Below are positions 12,501-24,086 of a stretch of DNA of 64,000 bases, piece after piece. The position numbers were made by a program, and so were the translations under genes. How positions within the stretch are numbered: the first letter of the stretch is position 1; the number at the start of each line of letters is the position of its first letter. The notes under the pieces were generated by a model. It was not told the DNA's origin and made no database searches. It worked only from the letters and a program-made list of their open reading frames with translations. The stretch is from the NCBI GenBank assembly GCA_014904985.1, contig MU128926.1, positions 253,426 to 317,425 of the forward strand, read 5' to 3'. Source of the DNA: Hydnum rufescens UP504. Its lineage: Eukaryota; Basidiomycota; Agaricomycetes; Cantharellales; Hydnaceae.

Positions 12501-13423
12501 AACCAGTAGCAGGCCTGAGAGTCTAAGACGAAGATGACTTCCAAACGACAAAAGGCCGACGCTGGAGGCTAGATGCTGCACGGCATTGTAGAACCCAAGA
12601 AGCCTACTATCAAGCGCTTTGATGCGACTTTTCATCCTATGAGAAGTAGCAAATACTGAATTATCTGAGTGGATGCGTACTCTTCGAATCGTTCAAAAAC
12701 AGCTATGCCGGTCTCTTGAATAGCATCGTGATGGGCTTTGGAGATTCAGACTCGTCAATAATGATGATCGTCGCGCTATGCTCATCCCAAAATACTCACG
12801 TCTATATCGATCCTCCTCATTGCGTAGGGTATCAAAGTCGTCATTTGGATCGTTTGGATATTTTGCGAGTTCATTCAGAAGTGATAGGATTGTCGCAGTG
12901 CGACGTAACTCCTGGGGTCGAGGAAATCTAAATGCTTCTTGTAAGGTCTGCACCAATATGCGTTAAGCGTGTCCCACCTCGAAGGTCCCGGTGATACGGG
13001 TGGATTAGAATCTCGCACTCTGCTTCCTTCGCCCTGATACTGGATGTTATCGGGATTGGGATTGAGTAGGGGTGAACGTTGCGGAGGGAATGGGAAGGCT
13101 GTGATCGAACTTGGACCCCCGATCAGGATCAGGATTGGTCTACCTCATCCTACATTCGTACCGCTCATCTAGCACTTGACATGGAGTCGAATCACCTCGT
13201 GGGACTTGGGTTAATTCATCAACGAGAGAATTTAAGGGGCCACAAGGACTTCGTTGTCGAGAGGAAGGTACCCGTGAGAGAGTATTCCGATGATCAGGAC
13301 TAGACTTCTGGGTGCTCCCATATGAGAACCGAGGTCGAAACGGAGGAACGAAAGCTGAAATCAGAGGCGATGGCTCAGGAAATGGCAATGAAGGGGGCCT
13401 GTGCACTTACGATCATGTTCCAT
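9599..13423 (-). CDS. large WD40-repeat protein with internal membrane segments
   Basis: Multi-exon minus-strand gene. A probable start at 13423 (MEHD then an intron) leads to a Pro/Ser-rich N-terminus (FVPPFRPRFSYGST). Then come FRFPRPQELRRTATILSLLN, a helical region with NDDFDTLRNEEDRYR, SEFADEAINTSVMSFINDVG and HVHELTEEMGAHIEAVTDAL. The exon 10756-11832 encodes three hydrophobic segments (MLWIVSLVFSLASAI, LCFLIGSVIAFSAGLV, IPIVITVCTSVSSFTLLIV), then a basic linker and WD40 blades such as HPSPIRHLAFSPNGEFLASC and GVAGQAAWSPNGRLLL. The last blade has SLMFATGSHDGSIRIW before the TGA at 9599-9601. Proteins of this layout (membrane region plus beta-propeller) recur in Agaricomycetes and have no assigned function that I know. 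A one-base frame offset just upstream of the FRFPRPQEL exon (near 12955-12985) leaves the N-terminus uncertain. Confidence 0.8.
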
Positions 13424-13876
13424 GGAGCCAAAGGGGAGGATGGAAGTAGGCGTCCAGAGTAGCGACGGTCGCTACATATACTTTGTCGAAAGAACGGATG
13501 GGACAGGCTCCAAGCCAGCTGGCGTCCTCAAGGATAATTGAATAAGAGTTACTACACATATATGCTTATTGACGGCGGCCATGGGGCCACCAGAATTTCC
13601 TTTTTGGGGTGTGAACATCTTACCACCTGTGGAGCGGTGACGTGGATATCCGAAAAGGATGGAAGATCGAGCAGCCCTCCACGTAATCGTCGACCGTCCT
13701 TCAACTTGGGAGGTAAAGGTCGTTGGCAACGCCGAGAGCAAAGTTCATGTGCGCGATCCGCGATCCGTCAACTCTCATTGCATGCAAAGTTAATATTGCC
13801 ACCCGCCAGATAGCATCGAGAATGTCTTTTGGAAACTTGATTACACGAGCGAAACGATGACAATACAGCCGTCCAT
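13424..13876. other. intergenic, WD40 gene to PET100
   Basis: Upstream region of the WD40 gene and downstream region of PET100. The open minus-strand stretch 13472-13741 shows no recognisable domain and I do not support it as a gene. Confidence 0.5.
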
Positions 13877-14297
13877 TCACAATGACCCGCTAGATGAAGA
13901 GAGACCTGATGATTTCGCTTGTTCTTTTGCCGCCCACCGAGCAAGACGCTCTGCTTTCAAGCGTGAAATTTCGTTTTTTATCTCATGGGGGTCTGTGGGA
14001 GGTTTCTGAGGACGAAATATGAAGTATCGGTCACAAAACACAATCGTAAACCAAACCAAGAGAGCATAGCATGTACATTGGTTGCCTCCAGTGGGGAAAG
14101 AGCTTGTCACGAGCCTATTGAAGGAAGTAAGAAAACAGAGTTCGTTGACCAGCAGCGAGAAATATTGGCGAAAGTATGAAACGTACTGGTACTACATGTT
14201 TCTCGAACCAATCTGGATTACCATAGTGTAACATCATGGCAATTGGGAAGAACACGTAGAAACCGAATCTGGCGACCTCCAAATTAGGGCCCGCCAT
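13877..14297 (-). CDS. PET100: PET100, cytochrome c oxidase assembly protein, mitochondrial
   Basis: The start at 14297 gives MAGPNLEVARFGFYVFFPIA, the diagnostic Pet100 N-terminus with its single membrane helix, followed by MMLHYGNPDWFEKHVVP. An intron (donor GTACGTTT) leads to ARDKLFP. A second intron, whose borders are less sure, leads to KPPTDPHEIKNEISRLKAER and a Ser-rich tail ending at the TGA at 13877-13879. Pet100 sits in the inner mitochondrial membrane and helps bring Cox7, Cox8 and Cox9 into complex IV. The length is about that of the family. It is divergent from IRC3, another mitochondrial gene, with about 116 bases between starts. Confidence 0.9.
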
Positions 14298-14413
14298 AGG
14301 ACTACCCAAAGAAAGTACAGTCGTCGCAACGAGAAGAATAACGGATCGACCCACAGGTGGACACCGAAGCGATTGAGGCTACTGAACCCAAGTCGGCAAG
14401 TTCCGCGTTCCGC
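14298..14413. promoter_or_regulatory. divergent promoter of PET100 and IRC3
   Basis: About 116 bases separate the two starts of these oppositely oriented mitochondrial genes (less if the IRC3 ATG at 14357 is used). The layout suggests shared control; no specific element was recognised. Confidence 0.45.
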
Positions 14414-16863
14414 ATGAACTGGTTCAATTCCTTTGCAGTCCTGCGACGCTGGGCAAGCACTCGACGCTCACTCGTCCTCCGTCCTTATCAGGAAGATTGC
14501 ATTCAAGCCTGCCTCGATGCTCTTCACTCTGGATGCTCCCGCATTGGTGTGTCGTCCCCTACAGGGACTGGGAAGACGACCATGTTTGTGTCACTCATTG
14601 CTCGGCTCTCGCATCCCCCGGGACGCCCAACTGCAAATCGCTCTTTAATTATCGTTAACAGTATTGAGCTTGCCAGACAAGCCGCAGAAAGCGTAAAGAA
14701 TCTGTTTCCCGAGATGTCCGTTGAAATCGAACAGGGTCAAAGAAACAAGGCTTCTGGGATTGCGGACGTGACAATCGCGACCTATCAGACTCTCTTGCAA
14801 CCTGAAAGACTGCTGAAGTTTGACCGCGATAGAATTAAGGCCGTCGTTGTAGACGAGGCCCATCATGCAGCGGCTCCATCGTACGTACATTTGAATGTTG
14901 ATCTCCAGCTGTGTGCGAACCTCAAAACGAAATAGTTATCGACAGATTTTATCTCATTTTGACCCAGCGATCAAGTCTGACGCCTGGTCCACAAGCGATG
15001 CCTCGACTAGTTCGCGCGTGCCAATAGTCGGCTTTTCTGCGACGTTTAGTCGACATGATGGTCTTGCACTTGGCGCCGTCTTTGAACGTATAGTGTATCA
15101 TCGAGACTTCCTTCAGATGATTAAAGAGAATTGGTCTGTAGATGAATGCATATATTCATATTTATTATTCCTGGTCCTTATCTTCTGCCCTAGGCTTTGC
15201 AGAGTTCGTTTCACTTCCGTCAAGGCCCAAATAGACCTTTCCGGGGTCACCGTAAACTCGAAATCGGGGGACTTCAATGCTACATCTCTTGCGCATGTCA
15301 TTAACACCATGACTATCAACACCCTGGTGGTCCAGTCATGGCTTGACCGTGCTGGTGAAAAAAATAATCCATGCGCAGTAATTTCCGCTGATATCAAGTA
15401 TTTATTCCAGCGCATCGCAAATCTACCCTAGTCTTCTGCGTGAACCTCGCCCATGTATTCGATCTCACTCATGAATTCCGCGTGAAAGGTATTGATGCTC
15501 GGTTCTTACATGGGAAAACCCCTGCGATAGAGCGTAAGGTTCTGTTGGAAGGCTTCCGCAAGGGCGAATTTCCTATTTTGGTCAATTGTGGCAAGTAAAC
15601 AATACCGGAGATCGAGCTACTGGCTTATCCTGCCTCTTAGCAATTTTGACGGAAGGCGCTGATATTCCGAATATTGATTGCGTGGTGGTCGCTAAGCCGA
15701 CTCGTTCCCGCAACGTCTTCGCTCAAATGGTTTGCTTCATTCCCAAAACGTTGCCTTGTTGTTTACCACCATTATCAGATTGGCCGTGGGATGCGCCTGT
15801 CTCCCGACACAGGGAAAGACGATTGTCACATTATCGATTTTGTCGATTCGAGGAATAGAATTAACGGGGCGGTTTCTACACCTACTCTATTCGGCCTGGA
15901 ACCAGATATAGACGTCATTGGTACGTCGCCTGTTGAGATTCACTTGTCATTCGGCCTCTTCATTTCAACGCAAATACAGATCAATCATTGGAAGACCTAC
16001 AGGAGAAAGCTACTGAGAAAATGTCTGGATCTTTGTCACCTGACTATGACGTCCCACTCCCTGAAACTGTCACCTTCACTGATTACGATAACCCGTGGTC
16101 GTTGGTAAATGATGGGGCGGGCTCTCCTCACGTAATCAAACTCAGTCAAAATGCATGGGTAGCGTGTGGAAATGACACCTATATTCTTGAATGTTTGGGC
16201 AAAGGTTTTATCAAGATCCAGCCCTCTTCGAGCGGCGAGAATGAAGGCAAGGGTGACGCCAATCCACATTTTGTGGCAACGTATACACCTGCACCACTTG
16301 ACAAATCGTCGTCTTCCGCCGTTGGAGTTCGAGGGTCCTTTTTCTTCCGGAAACGTCCGGTGCTCACTGCCGATACGTTGGAGCGAGCTGTGAGAGGATC
16401 TGACACGTATGCGGTGACTAAGGTTGTATTTGGCCACATGGTAAAGGGGTATGCCAATTTCCACGTGGAACCAAATGCATTTCTGATGCTCCTCCTTTGA
16501 AATCACAGGCTTCTTCGTACTGCCAAGTGGCGAGGTCAGCCAGCCACTGACGGTCAAAAAATGTTTCTCACCAAGCGTCTTCGACTTAATGATTCTGATA
16601 AACTGTCCAAAAATCTGGAGTCTGAGTTGGAAATACAGGCATCCTCTCCATCAGACACCCCCACTACGAAGGCCCGCAAACCCATCATTTTGGACACCCT
16701 CACGAAGGGCCAAGCTGCGAATATCATCACTCGTCTCCAACACGGTGCTGTACGGAATTACGAAACCAAGACGAAGGGGATTCGCAAGGCGAATAAGGCT
16801 GCTGAAAAGATCTCGAAGCGGATCGAAAGAGAGACGGTCCGTGTTGGCCCTTTAACCGCCTAG
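14414..16863 (+). CDS. IRC3: IRC3-like mitochondrial DEAD/DEAH helicase (SF2)
   Basis: Double-strand DNA translocase family that helps maintain mitochondrial DNA. The start at 14414 is preferred over 14357 because it opens a basic presequence ([19 protein letters not shown]). Motifs: LRPYQEDCI (Q-like), Walker [11 protein letters not shown] near residues 47-56, [14 protein letters not shown] (Ia), [25 protein letters not shown] (DEAH, II), [11 protein letters not shown] (III). The helicase C domain has [40 protein letters not shown] (V) and [20 protein letters not shown] (VI). The tail is family-typical: [12 protein letters not shown] is joined through an intron with donor near 16449, then [16 protein letters not shown]. 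About six introns. No frame problem found. A diverged copy of its 3' end lies near 21.5 kb. Confidence 0.93.
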
Positions 16864-17957
16864 TAATGTGGCCTTTGTTCCCTCGGAGATATGGGACTTG
16901 TCCAACCATCGTGGATGGATTTTACCACTGGATTGCATTTGCTCGAGTCAATGCAATGTCTTCTCGGCGTCGATATCGAGAGAATGCCTGGATTGAAGGC
17001 ATCTCATGGGTTGAATTAACAGGGGTCTTTGGACTAGCGCGGTGCGCCACGGTACGACGGCTTAGTCACTTTGGAGCGCGTCCCACAGTTAACAACCCGG
17101 ACTACATACCATGATATCTTGACATAATCATCCGAGTCAACGTGTATAATTGGGTACAGCACGCGTAATTGGATAATGGATGCGTTCTCGACGATACCAG
17201 TGTCAAATCGATCGCATTCAGTGGTCGTCAGCTAGACAGGATCTGTTTTTCTTCAACATCACACTTAGTTGATTCTTAGCTCAACCTCGGCACCGCAGAA
17301 TACGTATCAGGTCCCCGTACTACTTCGTGCTGGCGGTCATCTGTAAGCAAGAAAAACTACCAAGTCAAGTGTGGAGAAAGTGTGCTTTGCCATCTAGCGT
17401 AATCTTGTATTTATTGTCGCAGGGTAGTAACACTCTTGCCAAGGCGGAGTAAATGCTAGTAGCATAAGATTGGCCCCCGATGCCTCTTTTGAGGAGAGAA
17501 TGGATTGTTTAGAAATAGGAGTCGATGGTCGTCACCCCTAATTTTCCATTAATCATGGAAAGGGGGAGGGACTGGTCGGAAGATCGTGTCTCAATGTCGT
17601 GGTATTCAAATGGCTGGTCTGACTCTGCTAGGGTACTTGTATGGTAAACCAACTCAACGACAGTGTAACGATTTCAGTCTACTAAAATACAGTGGGAGCA
17701 CAAAGATGGCGGTGACTGGGTTGAATTATTATGCCCTCCCTACATGTTCGATAACAATGACGTCACCGAATGACTATGAACGAAACCTGTATCAGGTATC
17801 TCAACTAACGATCATGGGACAAGAGGACGAACCTCCCGGTCAGACTCAGAATCGCGGGGCTGGCTCTCATAGTAGTGAGTGGGTACGGAAACCCGAATCT
17901 TATCGTAAGCACCATTCTTTGAGCCTGGCAGCTGAATAATTCGAACAAGTCCTCATG
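16864..17957. other. intergenic; holds a segment that recurs at 21.5 kb
   Basis: No gene recognised. The stretch from about 16820 (inside IRC3) to 17030 aligns by eye, with many substitutions, to 21500-21700; both contain a stop-context CTAGTAATGTGGC followed by GACTCGTCC/GACTTGTCC-like and GGATTGA-like words. The plus strand from about 17580 runs into the 3' flank of the DUF6534 gene. Confidence 0.45.
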
Positions 17958-20070
17958 TCAGCCAAGACGAATCGTGACACCAAGTACCAGACTCAAAAGA
18001 AACAGACGAACATGACTGGCGAAAGGTAGTAGGGGGCGAGGCCCGCTTTTACTGGGCATCGCATAGTTTTGGTTCCTTAGCGAGATCATGCGGGGCATCG
18101 CTGTGCTGTCCCAGTCCGAGAAATGGAGAACGTGCGCCTCGTCTTTAGTGAGAGCACCCCGCCGATTCAGCCTGTTACGATCATAAGTGTTTGACTGATG
18201 AGCGACATATTCGGCATTAACAAAGCAAAGCAAAGGGAGCATCTCACGAAGCGAGCAATGCGTTGCTAATTTGAAATACGAGGCGTTAGACACTCGCCTA
18301 GGGGTTACGGCGCTTGGTCCTCACCTATACAATTTAGCGAGAACTAAGGCATCCCAAGAAAGAATTAATCGAAGAAGTCCGACTGCAATGAGGGAAGTCG
18401 TACCGATATTGGCTGCCAGGATGGATTAAAGAATGATTTTTTGTAATAAACTGCAGGAATTCGTCCTTAGGGGCCCAATTACACAGAAAGAGAAGGCCAA
18501 CCTACTGTGATGGCTTCGGAGAAGAGCGAAAGAGCTGAGAAAATATAAAGATTAACTCAGTGATATCCCAAATGCGTTCGGGGATGACACGAACGCCGGC
18601 AATGCGCTCGTATTCACAGTCCAGATAATTAGTTTCGTGAGCAGAATGTCCGTCCTATGAATCACAAAGGTCTTACGACTCAGCCGGAAGCGTTAGATGA
18701 TATTGGAAGGAGATGGCGCACTCCTTGAATCCCGTACGTGAGCTATGCAGCGTCCAGGCCACTGGGATAGTGATCGCAATATCACAAATACTACATGTCA
18801 CGAGCCATGCTGTGACAAGCCACTGTTCAAAAGATTAAAGGCTGAAGGGTGTAAAGAATAGCACGGAGGGTTATCACAGACCGTGAATCTTTTGTATTCC
18901 GAAAAGTAATCAAGGGTGAACCTATTAGAATGCACAAGCCATTAAGGACAATTCGGAACGGGAATCCGCGCTACGGACGTGATGACGGCGCAGGCTGGAA
19001 TGTGTCCGGATGTTAGCCATCCAATTGTGAAAAATAAAGTTCTATGGCTTACCTTCCCCCGTTACTATCCAAACAAGGAAGAATTTCATCAGGAACATCG
19101 TTGCTTCAGAAAAATAGTGCTTCATCGTACCAAATGCAAAGATGGACAGCCCCACCGTTACAACGGCCATAGGCCAAAGCTTCGGATTCACTGTGCGATG
19201 AACCCCAACTGTCAAGAAACTTGGAGGAGGAGAAATTAACAGACTCACGGTGATAGAACCGACGCGTGAAGTACCTGGAAAGACTGGATATTCAAGTTTC
19301 TTGTCACGAAATTACAGGAACGTACAATTGGACCATAAGCGCTGCCAGCGGCTACCGTCATATCTCAGCACATGCTCAGCACCGTAATTGAAATATGCAC
19401 CAACCTCTAGCATGATGCTTAGCTAGTACAGCGCATCAATACCGACTTCAACCGCCCCTCCAGATCATCGGATAAAATTGGACATACCGAGACGGGCCTT
19501 CGAAGCATGCAATTAGCCAAATAATGCATGAAGCACCTAAATGCAACGGTCCTCACCAAGTACTCCGTGGAAGATACGTTAAGTCTCCAAAGTAGTGTAT
19601 CTTTGCAACAAAGGGGGATCTTGAGTATGGCGAGCGAAAATGGCAGCGCAAAAATATTGGTCATACACTATATTGGAAAATAATTATGCTGATTGAAATC
19701 TGGTGTGTACCGTCGATGATCCTGAAGGAAAATATCCGTGAGCTACCCAGAAAAATTATTAACACCAGGTCACGTCGTACCAGAGTGCAACCACAACGCA
19801 TTTGAGCCAGCCAGGGTCACGCTTGAAGCGAAGAAGATAATAATAACATTGCGTGGTCAACTGTTCCGAGGCGTTCATTACGCATTGAGACTTGTCAAAG
19901 ACATCAAGCCATGCGTGCTCACTACTCCGAATAATCTGAGAAGGAGCCGCCGAATTAAGGGACGAGGAAAGAGACACACTAATGAAGTACTCTTACGAGG
20001 CGGAGACTATAACGCTCGCCAAAGTTGCGCCCAGGGTATCGTCTCGAGCGACATTTTTTTCCAACACCAT
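17958..20070 (-). CDS. DUF6534-type seven-helix membrane protein, copy A
   Basis: One of three related minus-strand genes (also at 25.7-27.9 and 35.5-37.6 kb). The start at 20070 gives an N-terminal helix (DTLGATLASVIVSAS). A tiny exon LFGV joins to LTTQCYYYLLRFKRDPGWLK and CVVVALW, then IIDGTHQISISIIIFQY. Further exons read HRTVNPKLWPMAVVTVGLSI, WLVTCSICDIAITIPVAWTL, SSRTGFKECAISF and DILLTKLIIWTVNTSALPAF. A cytosolic tail starts LNRRGALTKDEAHVLHFSD. The membrane pattern and the SRTGF...LI..TVNTGLL-like motif match the fungal DUF6534 family, whose function is unknown. The same introns recur in all three copies. Some exon joins were not resolved, so decay cannot be excluded. Confidence 0.7.
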
Positions 20071-20504
20071 GAAAATCGACTGGGGGGGGGGAAGATCCGT
20101 CTCGTTCGCAGCAATATTTATCTCAGATGAAGAATGAGTCTTATCGAATCCTCAATTCACCTCCCGGGGGGTGGGCCTGGGGCTTTGCAATTGCTCTCGC
20201 TTTAAAATGACGTTCCATAATAGTTGGAAAAATCTGAAATAATGAAAGCCACAAAGGATGACGTTAGTTTCTACATCAGGCTGGCCTAATCACCAACCTA
20301 CACGATTCTACAATTCTGCTTGTCGAGGACGTCCATAATGCGGACAGAACAGTTAATATGCGCAGAATATAGAGCCCGCTCCGGCCTTCCTTGCGCAGCT
20401 TGGGGGGCATGTCGTAGGCCGCGCCACCGGACGTCGCCGATATTCCCAGCAGTGCCTCATTATGAGCGAATCAGGATAGCCACGATATCAAATTAACACC
20501 GAGA
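20071..20504. other. intergenic, no gene recognised
   Basis: Upstream flank of DUF6534 copy A. It begins with a run of ten G near 20082; nothing else is supported. Confidence 0.4.
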
Positions 20505-20640
20505 TCCGGAGTGGCGGCAGTGAGTCGAAGTGGACTTCGGGTGACTCCGCGACTTCCGAGGGACTTGGCTCTAGTCAAGTCGAATCTAGGCTGGACTCAA
20601 GCTTGGAGTCGACTTGAGCCACAACACCTCAAGCATAACC
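20505..20640. repeat. hAT-like subterminal repeat patch
   Basis: Dense in AGTCGA, GACTTG and GACTC words and ending GAGCCACAACACCTC. This resembles the AAGTCG-rich ends and GCGGCAACAC termini of the hAT-type element at 28.9-29.9 kb. Probably a decayed element end; its partner end was not found. Confidence 0.5.
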
Positions 20641-21387
20641 CAACACCTTCATTAATCACTGTAAACCAGGTCTTTTCCTTCCTTAAGATGCACGGGTATA
20701 ATTCAGGGTCCAGATCCACCGACTATTGTAGCTCAGCAACATTTCTAATTCTAGTGAGAAGAACCATCACCATTGTGCCTACATGTCCCTATTTTTTGAT
20801 GGGCCCTTGTATTCGGGTTACCTAACCTTTGTATTGGCTTCTCTGGCTTATACCTCCACGGCTTAAACTCCGCCGATTCGGGAATTATGTACTACTCATA
20901 GAGATGGCAACAGTTGAGCCCTCTAGCAACTTTTCTCAGCTACATCCATGACTGTTGTGGGAAATAGTGAGTCGCTGGGTCCAAATCAACCCCCAATATA
21001 TCTTGAACCTTATTTGCTTCTAGATGAACCATCATGGGTCAGAAACTGGGGTCTTCCAGTAGATATAAGTCCCTAGACAATGGGTAAGCTCCTAAAGAGA
21101 GAAAAAGCCCACTAGATGCATCCCAAATCCAGTCATGAGGGAGTGGAGACATGAGGGCGGTTTTTTTTCTATTCCATTGCAGATCTGAAAAGAGTGAATT
21201 CATCTAGACATCATACCTCGCCATAGGGACCCAGATCTATCGCCGCTGATGGCGGTCCTTGGCATGCAGGAGCGAATAACGAAGCAGATGAAGAAATTGG
21301 GCGGATAAAGCGTCATGGAACGAGATTTGGCTTCGGTACAGTCATTACTTGATGGTGGTCTTTCTCAACGAAGAAAAACAGGTACAG
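20641..21387. other. non-coding, no feature recognised
   Basis: No coding signal or repeat could be supported on either strand. Confidence 0.4.
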
Positions 21388-21750
21388 TCACTCAGCACCA
21401 CTACCAAATGAGCTCAAAAAGCGTGTTGAACCGGCCTCAATGGGCACTTTTGGCAATCCAGACGAAGGCCGAAAGCCTGTGAAAGCACCGATGGAAAGAG
21501 ATAATTCGGGACGACCCTTTATTATTCCCCTAGTAATGTGGCATTTATTCAGTCTGGCAATTCTGGGACTCGTCCGTCCATCGCGGATACGTTTTAGTAG
21601 TGCTGGCGTGGATTTCATTGGCTTGGGTTGAGGCCATCCGTCGTCAAGGTCGATGCCGAGAGTGTCTGGATTGACAGCCACCCCAGGGACAGCGGTCCCA
21701 AGGGACTACGAGCGGACCGTTCCGTCAGATCGACATCACTGACTTGCACG
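21388..21750. pseudogene. diverged copy of the IRC3 3' end and its downstream flank
   Basis: Words around GATGGAAAGAGA, CCTAGTAATGTGGC, GGGACTCGTCCGTCCATCG, GTCGATGCCGAGAG and GGATTGA occur in the same order and spacing as at 16820-17030. That region spans the IRC3 stop codon and the following 170 bases. The minus strand here is open for 97 codons (21388-21681, with TLGIDLDDGWPQPKPMK). The alternative is therefore that both regions descend from an unrecognised minus-strand gene overlapping the IRC3 end. I cannot tell which copy is the source. Confidence 0.45.
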
Positions 21751-22896
21751 ATCTGGGCGACCGGTCCATCTTCGTTGGCTCCAGCGTCTCTCCGAAATCC
21801 GGGTATCCATGCAAAATGGTTCCTCCCCTTGGTTCCATCTGTCGATGTGCGTATGGCAGAGGGGAGTACAAGCATGAAGGACAGTAATATCGATTTTCAT
21901 TTCTATACCCTCGGTGGATAAATAAGCTGCATTTCAGTTTTTGTGGAACGCGATTCACAATTGTTGCCTTCTATTATGCCATCAGATATACGGTATCCTT
22001 CTTAGCAACCCTGAGCATAGGCATATCCCAGAGGGATGCCGCCTGGTTGATGGAGGGTACGAAGAGTCTCTACCATAGCGTGGTTGTAGTCCATGGAGGT
22101 AGCATCCCAGTGTGCATCTCGAGGCTATACATCTGGCATCCCTGTTATAATCCAGTCTTGATTGACCTATATATCCCGAACAGGCTGAGCACACAATGGA
22201 CCTGGGCAAAAACGGCTTGACTAATCTAAGAGTTGGAGATACGTTCCTCGCTGTGTCTGTAGCTTGGAGACCAGCTCACGCCTGATTTCTCCGTACGGAT
22301 TGCGACGATTAATATTACCGATGCCGGACCTGGGCACTGTACTGAGTAGGATGTGGTATCAGTCGAAAAAAAAACCACCATATCGAGTAGATCACACAGT
22401 ACATAGGTTAGGTTCTCTCCGAGTACCCACAGGGACCTATATACTAGTATACTAGGTCTACCACAACCATATGGTTGTAGTTTGTGAGAAAAATTTCGAC
22501 TGCAAGTCGCGGCAACACGGATTCTGTGATAACATAAACAGGGTGGGAATAATCCAGTGATCTGATTGGTTGTGATGTCGGCTAGTGAAGTTCATCCGCA
22601 TGACCTCTGAAACAGTCAGCCTGCTAATCCATGGCAGGTCTCTGCTGGTGCATGTGTGTGAAAATTGCCGCAGGCAATTTGGCGCGTGAGAACCCGGCCC
22701 CCCCGACTGTGCGAGAGGGCGGGCACGGGATGGGCGGGTGGGACTCATGACCAGGCACCAACAAAGACCTCACCATCATCAACAGGGTAAGAGGGAGGGG
22801 AAAGAGAACAGGGTCTCCCCCGGGCTCTGCTGGCAGGGACAGTGAGGCGACGAAACGAAGCGGAAGCAAAGTTTCGGTGGTCTCCGCTCCTTCGCT
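21751..22896. other. non-coding; small palindromes only
   Basis: No gene recognised. Contains the perfect palindromes ATACTAGTAT (22441-22450) and ACAACCATATGGTTGT (22463-22478), close together, whose role is unknown. The open stretches here lack domains. Confidence 0.4.
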
Positions 22897-23935
22897 ACCC
22901 TGAGGGGTGTTTGTCGATCCTTCCGCAACCGGATGCAAATACCGTTGCTACGATGCAGCTCAACGCCAAGACCCTTAGTGGCCTAAAACCTCGAAAAAAT
23001 CAAATTGCGAATTTGGTCCTAGACAGTTGGTCAAATTTTCATTAGACTGTTCCTTTCAAGTGCATTGGTGTACTTATCGTTGGTCCCAACGTTACCAGGA
23101 CCTAGTGATGCCGCGACTCGACTTTCGGCGACTTCCAGCGACGTTCAAGCGACTTCGTACAACTTCCAAGTCACAGTCGAGTCGCAAGTTGTGACTGCTG
23201 GCACTTCCCATATCTGCATATAATATTCATTGCTAATCATCAAATAGACTGGCCTTTTCCACCAAATCAACACAATTGACGTCCCCACCGCAAAATACTG
23301 TTCAGTTTTGATTGATGAGAAGCCTGCTCCATCTACATTTCTGTGAGGTCTGTTGTCCAACCATCCGTGAAGTTCAGGTAATTCTTTTTCAACATAACCT
23401 TTAAGGCCTCCACAATTTTGGGTTTGAGGCGACTGTGCGGCTTTGTTATTGTCTCGGAGCTCAAAAAAAAAATGAAGGTGTGAGGATCTTGGTTTAGAAA
23501 TTTGGGACTGGTGTGGGATCGAGACAATGACTATATTATGAGCAGTCTCCTTCGTCCAGATGATTTACAAATTACTGTACAATGTTTACAGAGCCGGCTT
23601 GTTTTGACTTCTATCTTGTATGTATGGAAGTTGTACTTCTTTCTCTTTCCAGGCTCTGGCAACATGTTTATCAATCTATATTACAGGCAGTTTCAGCAAT
23701 GCACATAGAATTCTAACATGCAGTAAGAGTAATGTACAGTTAATAACAATATAAGTGTCATAGAATTGATTTGGCCGGATAGTCGCGCGGACCAAATGCT
23801 TGCGGCTGTAAAGGAGAGGCAATACAGAGCGCGACAACGACGACAACGACTCGTCGCAACTACCGCTCCTTGGAAACAGGGCATCACGTGCTGTTCGGAT
23901 ACATCCGGTTGCGGAAGGATCGACATACGACCCCT
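22897..23935. repeat. inverted copies of a 20-base word flanking the hAT relic
   Basis: GTCGATCCTTCCGCAACCGG occurs on + near 22914 and in reverse complement near 23900, each extended by weaker matches (GGGGT-GT before it, ATG(C/T)A after it). The pair brackets the hAT-like segment at 23.1-23.5 kb. Confidence 0.55.
23103..23530 (-). mobile_element. truncated hAT-type element, minus orientation
   Basis: The end at 23103 reads TAGTGATGCCGCGACTCGAC, followed by AAGTCG-type subterminal repeats on the minus strand. Inside, 23340-23470 (minus) encodes SRLKPKIVEALKVMLKK and LNFTDGWTTDL, the C-terminal hAT transposase block also seen in the plus-strand element at 28.9-29.9 kb. A second shared block (minus, about 23230-23320) matches the GLFDD-ending exon of that copy but is frame-broken here. 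The other terminus is not found, so the element is truncated and cannot be autonomous. Confidence 0.7.
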
Positions 23936-24007
23936 AGCCTGAGTGTGTAGTCGTGCCTCGGACTACAACTTGGAATTGACCCCGCACGTGCCAAAACTGA
24001 GTGAGAC
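23531..24007. other. non-coding, no gene recognised
   Basis: AT-rich stretch followed by a CGACAACGA-type short repeat near 23830. No domain seen. Confidence 0.35.
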
Positions 24008-24086
24008 CCAGGTCTGACAGTGGTCTGACATGGGGTCGCGACCAGATTTGGTCTGACCAGCTCTGACCCGAGGTCATGCAACACTG
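24008..24086. repeat. terminus of a second hAT-like family
   Basis: Repeated GGTCTGAC and TCTGACC words lead to an end reading CATGCAACACTG. Its reverse complement CAGTGTTGCATG is a typical hAT terminus. The subterminal word differs from the AAGTCG family, so this is another family. The partner end is not visible. Confidence 0.5.

Noticed and set aside
16440..16515. Frame break near the IRC3 C-terminus
   Set aside because: An intron with donor GTATGCC and acceptor AATCACAG joins HMVKG to [11 protein letters not shown] in frame.
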